This document shows positions 5,786-11,321 of a DNA stretch of 11,321 nucleotides, in pieces. Origin of the DNA: JAZDIT01 sp043804755 (GTDB lineage Bacteria; Patescibacteriota; Minisyncoccia; Minisyncoccales; JAQTPW01); assembly GCA_043804755.1 (NCBI GenBank), contig JAZDIT010000046.1, forward strand, positions 1 to 11,321. The letters run 5' to 3'. Made by a program: the position numbers and the translations under genes. Under the pieces are notes generated by a model. That model saw nothing but the letters and a program-made list of their open reading frames with translations, searched no databases and was not told the DNA's origin. Within the stretch, counting starts at the first letter, position 1, and every line of letters starts with the position of its first letter.

Positions 5786-6933
5786 TTCTTATTTTTCTTC
5801 AAATTTTTAATCAGACAACTTTTGAATTTACCCAGATTTTCGCTTTTTATCCTGAAACCGGAAGCTGCCGGATGTCCGCCGAAAGTTATCAGAAGTTTCT
5901 TGCACTTTTTCATCAAAGCGACGCTGTCTATCCCCTCGGGAGCCCTCACCGTTCCCTGGCTTTCCCCATTCATTATTTTATAAATAAAGGCCGGTTTTCC
6001 AAAATTCTGAACGGCGATGGATGCTATGATACTGATAAGCGAAATATCCCAATTACTGTCGCCTTCGAATATAATCGGTTCTTCTTTTCCGGAAATCCTT
6101 TTTTCCAGTTCGCTGGAAATTTCTTTTATCTTTTCTCTCCTTTGTTCATTTTTTTCCAAAAGACCTTTGATTATTTCTTTCGCCTCTTCAACCGAAGATA
6201 CGGATAACAATCTGAATGACGCCGGCATCTGATTTTTAACGTCTCTGACGTTCAGAACCGAAATTATTTTCGAAATTTTCTGTTTTAACTCGTAATCGCT
6301 GAAAAACTCCGGTTCAAAAAAAACTTTTACCCCGGGCCGCCACGATTCTTCCAAAAACCTCAACCCCTCCGTTATGATAATTTCGTTATCGGCTTCCCTC
6401 GGCATCATGTCGGCAACGGTGGCTAAAGCCACAAGTTCAAGAAAGTTTTTCCTAACGCTTTCCGTCATCTTGTCTCCAAACATTATTTCCGCAAGCTTGA
6501 AAGTTATTCCGGCGTTGGCAAATCCCTTGAACGGATACCTGTCCCCTTTTTGTTTTGGATCGACGACGATATCGGCTTTGGGCACTCCGTCCAGAATTTC
6601 ATGATGATCTATTATTATTACATTGAATCCCATTTTCTTTGCGTCTTTTACCTGCTGAAAATTTCCTATACCGAAATCCAGCGTCACGAGCAGCCCCGGC
6701 GAGAATTGCTTCAAATAGCTCAAACCCGTATCGCTCAAACCGTACCCTTCGGTTTCTCTGTCCGGGAAATAAACGGCGGTAACATTACCGCCCAAATTTT
6801 TTATGGTTTCCCGTAAAACTATGACGGAAACTACGCCGTCCAAATCGGCATCACCGTACAAAATGATTTTTTCCTTGTCTTTGACGGCTTTTTTTATTCT
6901 TTCCGCCGCCTTTCTCAGATTTTTAATTTCCAT
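5782..6933 (-). CDS. RecJ-like DHH/DHHA1 phosphoesterase (short form)
   Basis: The 383-residue protein has the DHH phosphoesterase motifs: DADLDG (28-33), motif II TLDFGI with D86, motif III IDHHE (DHH at 109-111), and the DHHA1 end motif GGHPAASGF (352-360). RecJ is a single-strand 5'-3' exonuclease used in repair and in processing 5' ends. Bacterial RecJ is normally 550-580 residues with a C-terminal OB-fold; this protein stops right after DHHA1 and so lacks that region. It could be a reduced RecJ, or a nanoRNase- or archaeal GAN-like enzyme, so no symbol is assigned. It starts 9 nt after pgk and overlaps rnhA by 4 nt, ending in TGA. No strong Shine-Dalgarno site precedes the ATG. Confidence 0.88.
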   Translation of the reverse strand: MEIKNLRKAAERIKKAVKDKEKIILYGDADLDGVVSVIVLRETIKNLGGNVTAVYFPDRETEGYGLSDTGLSYLKQFSPGLLVTLDFGIGNFQQVKDAKKMGFNVIIIDHHEILDGVPKADIVVDPKQKGDRYPFKGFANAGITFKLAEIMFGDKMTESVRKNFLELVALATVADMMPREADNEIIITEGLRFLEESWRPGVKVFFEPEFFSDYELKQKISKIISVLNVRDVKNQMPASFRLLSVSSVEEAKEIIKGLLEKNEQRREKIKEISSELEKRISGKEEPIIFEGDSNWDISLISIIASIAVQNFGKPAFIYKIMNGESQGTVRAPEGIDSVALMKKCKKLLITFGGHPAASGFRIKSENLGKFKSCLIKNLKKNKK

Positions 6934-6942
6934 AGTTCCAAT

Positions 6943-7983
6943 TTAATTGTTGAGCGCCTCTATCCCTGGCAATGTCCCTTCGCTCAAAAATGCCAAAGTC
7001 GCGCCTCCGCCCGTCGAAACATAACTGAATTTATCGAATATACCAAGTCCGTTTATAAACTCCACCGTATCTCCCCCGCCGACTATGGAAAATGAACCGC
7101 TTTCCGCAATGGCTTTCGCAATTTCTTTCGAACCGGAAACATATTTTTCATTTTCTATCATCCCGAGAGGACCAACCCAGAAAACGGTTTTTGCGCGGAT
7201 TATTTTTTCTTTGAAAATTTCTACGGTTTTGGGCCCTATATCAAAAGTATCTATATCATCGACGGGATTTATGATTTTCTCAGGGCAGCTGAATCTGAAT
7301 CTCTTTTCTTTTATTTCAACTTCTATCTTTCCCCCGGTCAGAACCCAATCCGCTATTTCGCAAAGTTTGTCCAAAAATTTCGCTTTTGTCTCAACCTTTT
7401 TTCCCCCGACTATCGCTACAAACGGCCTCTGCGGGTTTTTCAGCAATCGGCCGAGTACGTCGATTTCTTTTTCAAATATCAAACCCATTGCGGAAGGCAG
7501 AAATTCCGGCACCCCGACTATTGAGGCATGTGCCCTGTGAGAACACGAAAAAGCTTCGTTGACATAAATTTCGCCCGACTCCGCCAATTCTCTCGCAAAA
7601 TTCTGATTGTTTTCCTCTTCTTCTTTATGAAACCGCAGATTTTCAAGCAATAAGATTTCTCCCGGCTGAATATTATTTACCCATTCTTTGGCCTCTTGAC
7701 CTATACAATCGGGGGCTTTCGTTATCGAAAAATCGAGATATTCCATCAGTTTTCCCTGAACAGGATCAAGTCTAAGACCTTCAGCGGCTTTTCCTCCCGG
7801 ATCGCCGAGATGACTCATTAAGATTATCTTGGCTTTCTTTTCTATCAGATAGCTTATTGTAGGAATAACCTGTTTTATGCGGAAATCATCTAAAATATTT
7901 CCCCTTTTATCCAGGGGAACATTGAAATCGCACCTCACTAAAACCCGTTTATTTTCAAAATCAAAATCCTTTAATGTTTTCAT
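6943..7983 (-). CDS. pgk: Phosphoglycerate kinase, short divergent form
   Basis: It catalyses 1,3-bisphosphoglycerate + ADP = 3-phosphoglycerate + ATP in lower glycolysis. Conserved elements run throughout: VRCDFNVP (16-23), R35, SHLG (57-60), LLENLRFHKEEE (R117), SHRAHAS (148-154), GGKKVETK (193-200), WVGPLGM, GGGDTVEF and STGGGATL near the end. At 346 residues it is shorter than the usual 390-400, apparently from loop loss, since both domains are complete. Unusual changes: SHLGRP is SHLGDP, putting Asp61 where an Arg of the 3-phosphoglycerate basic patch normally sits, and GGAKV is GGKKV. The ATG at 7983 lies inside the end of the TraG-like gene (23-nt overlap), so expression is likely coupled to it. 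Confidence 0.95.
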   Translation of the reverse strand: MKTLKDFDFENKRVLVRCDFNVPLDKRGNILDDFRIKQVIPTISYLIEKKAKIILMSHLGDPGGKAAEGLRLDPVQGKLMEYLDFSITKAPDCIGQEAKEWVNNIQPGEILLLENLRFHKEEEENNQNFARELAESGEIYVNEAFSCSHRAHASIVGVPEFLPSAMGLIFEKEIDVLGRLLKNPQRPFVAIVGGKKVETKAKFLDKLCEIADWVLTGGKIEVEIKEKRFRFSCPEKIINPVDDIDTFDIGPKTVEIFKEKIIRAKTVFWVGPLGMIENEKYVSGSKEIAKAIAESGSFSIVGGGDTVEFINGLGIFDKFSYVSTGGGATLAFLSEGTLPGIEALNN

Positions 7984-9670
7984 CTGTTTGGGATTGATTC
8001 TTTTTCAGCGATTCATCTAAAACTTTTTTCAATTCTTCCAGATTGACCTCCTTTCTTTTGGGTTTTTCCTTTACTTCAATATTTTTTTTGGACGGGGAAA
8101 AAGAAATCGGGGCGTTTTTTAAAGCTTCCTCAAGAGACACTGACGTGGATTTCTGTTCCGCAGGCGGCTGGCAGGAAGGCAATGGTGTTTTTGCAGTTGT
8201 TTCCGTCTTCCCTTTTACCTTTACTAAACATGGCTTGCAGTAAACCGGCCGCTTTCCGTCAGGCGGGAAAACAACTTTTGTCCACTTTCCGCATGCTGCG
8301 CACTGTGCGTCGTATAAAACAGTTGAGTTTTGGGCCGCCCGTGCGGGAGATTTCATTTCCTCGATCGTTCCTGTCCATTTTATTATTTTATCGTCAACAA
8401 TTTTTCTCGGAGTGGCGTATCTTTCCCTGGAAACTTTGATTATGTTTTCCCTGTTCGTAACTTCGGGTTTCGGAAATGGAGGCAATGTTTGGGCTGAAAA
8501 TGGCCTTTCCGCAATTCCGTTTACCATAAGTTTCAGATATATGTTGTATTTTGCCAGATTGACCAAATCGGTCGCCTCAAAATCCGGCATAAATTCTCTT
8601 TCCAGAAATTCGGCATCTTCCGCCCCCACCCTGAAACAGATAATGGTTCCTACGTTGCCGAATACCGCATCCCTAACCTTCGTGCTTCTTCCCCCCATCG
8701 GAGTCATTTCTTCAAGCTGTCCGAGATACTGATTTGCCAGAATCAGATCCAGACGATATTTTCTCGCTTCCGATAAAATATTTATGAAAGCGTCCGTAGC
8801 AAAGTTCTGGAATTCATCGACGTACAAATAGAAGTCTTCTCTCTTTTCTTCAAGAACATCCACTCTTGACATCGCCGCCAGCTGCAGTTTGGTAATCACC
8901 AAGGCTCCCAACAATCTCGAGTTGTCCTCGCCGATTCTTCCTTTGGAAATATTTGCAATCAGGATTTTCTTGTCATCCATTGCTTTCCTTATATCTATTG
9001 ATGTTTTTACCTGTCCGACGATGTTGCGGATAAGCGGATTTGAAATGAACTGGCCGATCTTATTTTGTATTGCGGCAGTAGCTTCCGTCTCATATCTCTG
9101 AGTATATTTTGCATATTCCTGCACCCAGAATGATTTGATCATCGGATCTGTAACCCTGTCCACGACTTTCTTTCTGAAATCGGCGTCTGCCAGCATTCTG
9201 TTTATTCCGAGCAAAGTGGAACCCGGGTATTCCAAAAGGGCCAAAATGCTGTTGTTTAAAATATATTCCATTCTGGCCGACCAGACGTCGGGCCAGATTT
9301 TTTTGAAAACTCCCATCAATCCCGCGGCAACCAAATGCCGGTGTTCCGTATCCACTTTTTCCATGACGTTGAACGCGATCGGATAATCTATGTCCGCAGG
9401 ATTGAAATAAATGACATCGTTGACTCTGTCCGAAGGGATGAAGTCCAAAATGGCTTCCGCAGTTTCTCCGTGAGGATCAACAAAACACATGCCGTTTCCC
9501 GCCTGGATATCCTGGATAGCCATATTTTCAATCAAATTGGTTTTGCCCATGCCGGTCTTTCCGACAACATAAACATGCCGGCGCCTGTCGTCGATTTTTA
9601 CTCCGAATTTTTTCCTTTGATTTCTGAAGGTGGTTTCTCCAAAAAAATTTATTTCTGAGTTTTCTAACAT
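7961..9670 (-). CDS. TraG/VirD4-like type IV secretion ATPase with C-terminal zinc ribbon
   Basis: Numbered from the ATG at 9670 (569 residues). The ATPase has Walker A GKTGMGKT (37-44), a following VDPHGE segment (64-69), Walker B YVDEFQNF (DE at 285-286) and a sensor-like ANQYLGQL (from 311). These are the signs of the VirD4/TraG/HerA-type motor ATPases that move DNA or protein through membranes. A zinc ribbon of four Cys (456, 459, 477, 480; CAACG...RPVYCKPC) follows, then a low-complexity charged tail with a short helix. No membrane segment is present; the Trp-rich membrane protein encoded upstream may anchor it. A TTG at 9691 would add seven residues, but neither start has a Shine-Dalgarno site and ATG is preferred. 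It ends in TGA and overlaps pgk by 23 nt. Whether it serves conjugation, pili or another system is unknown. Confidence 0.85.
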   Translation of the reverse strand: MLENSEINFFGETTFRNQRKKFGVKIDDRRRHVYVVGKTGMGKTNLIENMAIQDIQAGNGMCFVDPHGETAEAILDFIPSDRVNDVIYFNPADIDYPIAFNVMEKVDTEHRHLVAAGLMGVFKKIWPDVWSARMEYILNNSILALLEYPGSTLLGINRMLADADFRKKVVDRVTDPMIKSFWVQEYAKYTQRYETEATAAIQNKIGQFISNPLIRNIVGQVKTSIDIRKAMDDKKILIANISKGRIGEDNSRLLGALVITKLQLAAMSRVDVLEEKREDFYLYVDEFQNFATDAFINILSEARKYRLDLILANQYLGQLEEMTPMGGRSTKVRDAVFGNVGTIICFRVGAEDAEFLEREFMPDFEATDLVNLAKYNIYLKLMVNGIAERPFSAQTLPPFPKPEVTNRENIIKVSRERYATPRKIVDDKIIKWTGTIEEMKSPARAAQNSTVLYDAQCAACGKWTKVVFPPDGKRPVYCKPCLVKVKGKTETTAKTPLPSCQPPAEQKSTSVSLEEALKNAPISFSPSKKNIEVKEKPKRKEVNLEELKKVLDESLKKNQSQTDENIKGF

Positions 9671-9741
9671 TTTAGTAAAACGAAGGAACAAGGCTCTGCG
9701 AAATAATTTACCTCGATTTTTATGCCAGCCATAATTTTGAG

Positions 9742-9779
9742 CCTCTAGGCGAGAAATTATCCCTAGAGGTATAATTTCT
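9742..9779. repeat. Two overlapping, mutually exclusive inverted repeats
   Basis: Repeat 1: CCTCTAGG (9742-9749) with CCTAGAGG (9762-9769), 12-nt loop. Repeat 2: AGAAATTAT (9752-9760) with ATAATTTCT (9771-9779), 10-nt loop. Each is perfect, and one arm of each lies in the other's loop, so only one can form at a time unless they make a pseudoknot. They lie in the 126-nt gap before the TraG-like gene. No U tract follows, so this is not a simple terminator; an operator or an RNA switch is possible. No convincing promoter was found in this gap. Confidence 0.5.
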
Positions 9780-9796
9780 TAACTTTAAAGTATATT

Positions 9797-10429
9797 TTAT
9801 TCATTTAATAAATCCGGGGCCGGACCTTTTTTAGCCTCAACTCTGGAAACTCCAGGCACCGGCGCCACGATCCAAGACGGAAAGTGGAATAAAGACGCGA
9901 CCTCTTCGGTATTTAACATAAAAGTCCCGCCAAACCTGGGATAATAAGGCGTCCATCTGTTTATGTAATTTCTGAAAAGTTTTCTCCTCCTTAAATAATA
10001 CCTGCGACCGAGCAGTATGTTCCAGGGCAAAAACCAGTGCTTGTGGATTTTTGTCAGAGTTTTGCTATTAGGAAGCAGCGCATTTAAGTTGGCTGTTTCG
10101 TATTGGGAAAAATAAGAAAAGGCTAATCTGAAATTTTGTTTAAACCATACGTCTTTTTTCCCCAAATAAATAAATCTTGCCTGGCTTCTGAATATCTGTT
10201 TGGACATTTTAAGTTCAATGGCCGTGACAATGTCTTTTTCGCCCGGAGTCAGCCTCATCTCCGGAGGAAAAGCTTCTACTTTTTTTTCTTCCTCTTCCTC
10301 TGCCCCCGGAATTTTTCCTGTAAATAAAAGATCTGCCGCTTCCTGGGCCATGGATTTTTGAGGTGGCTTTTCTTCACGCTTTGCTAATTTATTCCTTAAT
10401 GCCTCCCCGTCTTTTAACCATTTTGGCAC
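9797..10429 (-). CDS. C-terminal part of the interrupted Trp-rich membrane protein
   Basis: This 210-residue piece starts at a GTG (10429-10427) and is in the same frame as the fragment that ends at the UGA at 10489-10487; the codons between them are also open. It is therefore most likely the second half of one 448-codon gene. A moderate purine-rich site (GAAGG, 7 nt before the GTG) could let it be translated alone. It begins with a charged linker (KREEKPPQ, EEEEEKK), then PPEMRLTPGEKDIVTAIE, an aromatic and basic region (RRYYLRRRKLFRNYI), and LNTEEVASLFHFPSW followed by VPGVSRVEAKKGPAP. From memory, that last motif pair often comes just before the ATPase domain in HerA/TraG-like CPR proteins, and here the TraG-like ATPase gene follows. 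It ends with TAA. Confidence 0.65.
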   Translation of the reverse strand: MPKWLKDGEALRNKLAKREEKPPQKSMAQEAADLLFTGKIPGAEEEEEKKVEAFPPEMRLTPGEKDIVTAIELKMSKQIFRSQARFIYLGKKDVWFKQNFRLAFSYFSQYETANLNALLPNSKTLTKIHKHWFLPWNILLGRRYYLRRRKLFRNYINRWTPYYPRFGGTFMLNTEEVASLFHFPSWIVAPVPGVSRVEAKKGPAPDLLNE

Positions 10430-10486
10430 CGGCTGGCCTTCTTCATTAGCTACCGGCTCTACGCCAAACTGAATCCAAAGTTGCTC

Positions 10487-10489
10487 TCA
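10487..10489 (-). other. In-frame UGA stop within the membrane protein gene
   Basis: The minus-strand frame reads AAA ATA AAA CCC TGA GAG CAA CTT TGG ATT CAG, or KIKP-stop-EQLWIQ. The same frame stays open for 229 codons after the stop. From memory of related CPR proteins a Gly is expected at this place (KPGEQ), so one base change, GGA to TGA, would explain it. Elsewhere in the window UGA works as a normal stop. Confidence 0.85.
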
Positions 10490-11143
10490 GGGTTTTATTT
10501 TGGCCGCTGCCTCCAGAAGGCTGGCCAAAGGATCAACTCTTTTCTCCTCCAGCGCCTCTGACTCTGTTTCAAAACTTTTGTAAGTTTTAATCGGATACCA
10601 GTCCTCTTTGCGCATTAATTTATAATCTGCGCCAAAAAGATCCCAGTCTCTATTGGGAATGTCCGAGGGAACAAATTTTGCATAGTCTTTAGCCTGGGTA
10701 ATTTCGGCTTCAGGAAATTGGGCATAAACAGCCGACTCAACAGCATCTCTGTAAGCAGAGTGGGGTCTGATATAGAAATGAATTTCTCCGCCTAAAGAAA
10801 CAATTTCCAGCCAAAGAGTGGTCTGAATCTGGCCGTCTATCCATTTTTCCCACCAGTCAGGCGGATGATAGATTATAGCGTGCAAAGAAGCTATTACATC
10901 TTCCATGGCCCGGATGGGCTTCAGATTGTCTTTGGGAATTTTTATCTCAAGCAAAACTGGTTTAAAAACCGTAGCCAGCCAGATGTCAACTCTCCACCAT
11001 CTCCAAAGAAATAAAAAAGGCTTCCATAGGATAAAAGGAAGCGGAATCCACCACCAATCTTTAAAAATTTCCCAAACAGGAGAAAGCACCGGGGATAAAT
11101 ATCCCCATATCTTATTGATTAAATCTGCTACTTCTGGTGGCAT
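10487..11143 (-). CDS. N-terminal part of an interrupted Trp-rich membrane protein, partner of the TraG-like ATPase
   Basis: These 218 residues start at an ATG (11143) directly behind a good promoter. The N-terminus is strikingly rich in Trp: WEIFKDWWWIPLPFILWKPF and LFLWRWWRVDIW give one or two membrane-embedded segments at about residues 22-55. A soluble domain follows, with PKDNLKPIRAMEDVIASLHA, HPPDWWEKWIDGQ, GGEIHFYIRPHSAYRDAVES and DWDLFGADYKL. The frame stops at a UGA (10489-10487) after AAAKIKP, then continues open as the 9797-10429 piece, for 448 codons in all. I recognise the type as a conserved CPR protein found beside TraG/HerA-like ATPases (possibly the family called DUF8128, from memory and not checked). 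Its function is unknown; a membrane anchor or channel part for the ATPase is inferred. Confidence 0.7.
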   Translation of the reverse strand: MPPEVADLINKIWGYLSPVLSPVWEIFKDWWWIPLPFILWKPFLFLWRWWRVDIWLATVFKPVLLEIKIPKDNLKPIRAMEDVIASLHAIIYHPPDWWEKWIDGQIQTTLWLEIVSLGGEIHFYIRPHSAYRDAVESAVYAQFPEAEITQAKDYAKFVPSDIPNRDWDLFGADYKLMRKEDWYPIKTYKSFETESEALEEKRVDPLASLLEAAAKIKP

Positions 11144-11149
11144 AAATTA

Positions 11150-11178
11150 ATTTTAGCATTAGCCGTCCTGCCGGTCAA
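11150..11178 (-). promoter_or_regulatory. Promoter of the Trp-rich membrane protein gene, likely leaderless
   Basis: -35 TTGACC (11178-11173), a 17-nt spacer, -10 TAAAAT (11155-11150). Only 6 nt separate the -10 from the ATG at 11143, so the expected start of transcription falls on the start codon itself. No Shine-Dalgarno site could fit on such a message. Confidence 0.6.
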
Positions 11179-11186
11179 AAAATTTT

Positions 11187-11321
11187 TTAAATTTCGCGAA
11201 CCGTATATTTGCCCTCGGTATTCTTCTGAAAATAATTCTTATTGCTCAAGTTAAGCAAAATGGTATTTTCTTTTACCATTCTCTGCCTCAAAACTTGATT
11301 CAAAACTTCTTCTTTTGTCAG
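11187..11321 (-). CDS. C-terminal 44 residues of a protein with a HARE-HTH-like end
   Basis: An open frame enters from the right edge and stops with TAA at 11187-11189. The visible tail is LTKEEVLNQVLRQRMVKENT, then ILLNLSNKNYFQKNTEGKYTVREI. The pattern (an Arg- and Val-rich helix, 'ENTILLNLSNK', a beta wing ending in GKYTVRE) resembles the C-terminus of HARE-HTH winged-helix domains, such as those at the end of sigma-factor-like HTH proteins in CPR bacteria and in RNA polymerase delta. The main body lies outside the window, so the product is uncertain. It ends 9 nt before the -35 box of the next gene. Confidence 0.6.
   Translation of the reverse strand: MTKEEVLNQVLRQRMVKENTILLNLSNKNYFQKNTEGKYTVREI

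Noticed and set aside
5528..6207. Long plus-strand ORFs antisense to rnhA and the recJ-like gene
   Set aside because: They are unstructured, Phe/Ser-rich translations opposite genes with intact catalytic motifs.
7085..7540. 151-residue plus-strand ORF antisense to pgk
   Set aside because: A shadow of pgk, which has full family motifs on the minus strand.
10429..10489. Genetic code 25 (UGA = Gly) for the whole organism
   Set aside because: lepA, the recJ-like gene and the TraG-like gene end at UGA where such proteins normally end, and long conserved genes contain no in-frame UGA. One site is not enough to claim recoding.
10487..10489. Selenocysteine at the in-frame UGA
   Set aside because: The surrounding residues (KIKP-x-EQLW) are not a redox motif, no Cys is expected there, and no SECIS-like hairpin was evident just after the codon.

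Overview
The window looks like a piece of a small, densely packed bacterial genome. It is most likely from the Candidate Phyla Radiation (Patescibacteria), probably near Parcubacteria. The reasons are AT-rich sequence with very short or overlapping gene junctions, few Shine-Dalgarno sites, tRNAs without encoded CCA, a short divergent phosphoglycerate kinase, and a TraG/VirD4-like ATPase next to a Trp-rich membrane protein of a type I associate with that group. This placement is inference from gene content; no marker tree was made. UGA is used as a normal stop (lepA, the recJ-like gene and the TraG-like gene all end with it).

Almost everything is on the minus strand, so transcription runs from high to low coordinates. 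From the right edge: the last 44 codons of a protein with a HARE-HTH-like C-terminus; a Trp-rich membrane protein gene (9797-11143) broken into two open pieces by one in-frame UGA; a TraG-like ATPase with a C-terminal zinc ribbon; pgk; a short RecJ-like DHH phosphoesterase; and RNase HI. The last four are joined by overlaps (23 nt and 4 nt) or a 9-nt gap, so they are likely one operon. RNase HI converges on the RNase P RNA gene rnpB, which is on the plus strand with a clear promoter and terminator. Divergent from rnpB is a murJ-lepA operon (lipid II flippase and elongation factor 4, no gap between stop and start), also with a recognisable promoter.

The left part (about 1-1610) holds an FtsL/DivIC-like division protein, tRNA-Gly(CCC), a CYTH-domain protein and tRNA-Thr(CGU), closely packed in one direction and closed by a strong hairpin at 270-307. 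A possible 33-residue membrane peptide lies on the opposite strand, divergent from the ftsL-like gene. A partial unidentified gene with a TTG start runs off the left edge.

The two most unusual points are: (1) the intact tRNA-Thr(CGU) sits inside the two separated halves of a second tRNA-Thr-like gene, with a perfect 12-bp inverted repeat around it; (2) the single in-frame UGA in the membrane protein gene, with the frame otherwise open on both sides. No CRISPR array, insertion sequence or obvious defence system was seen.
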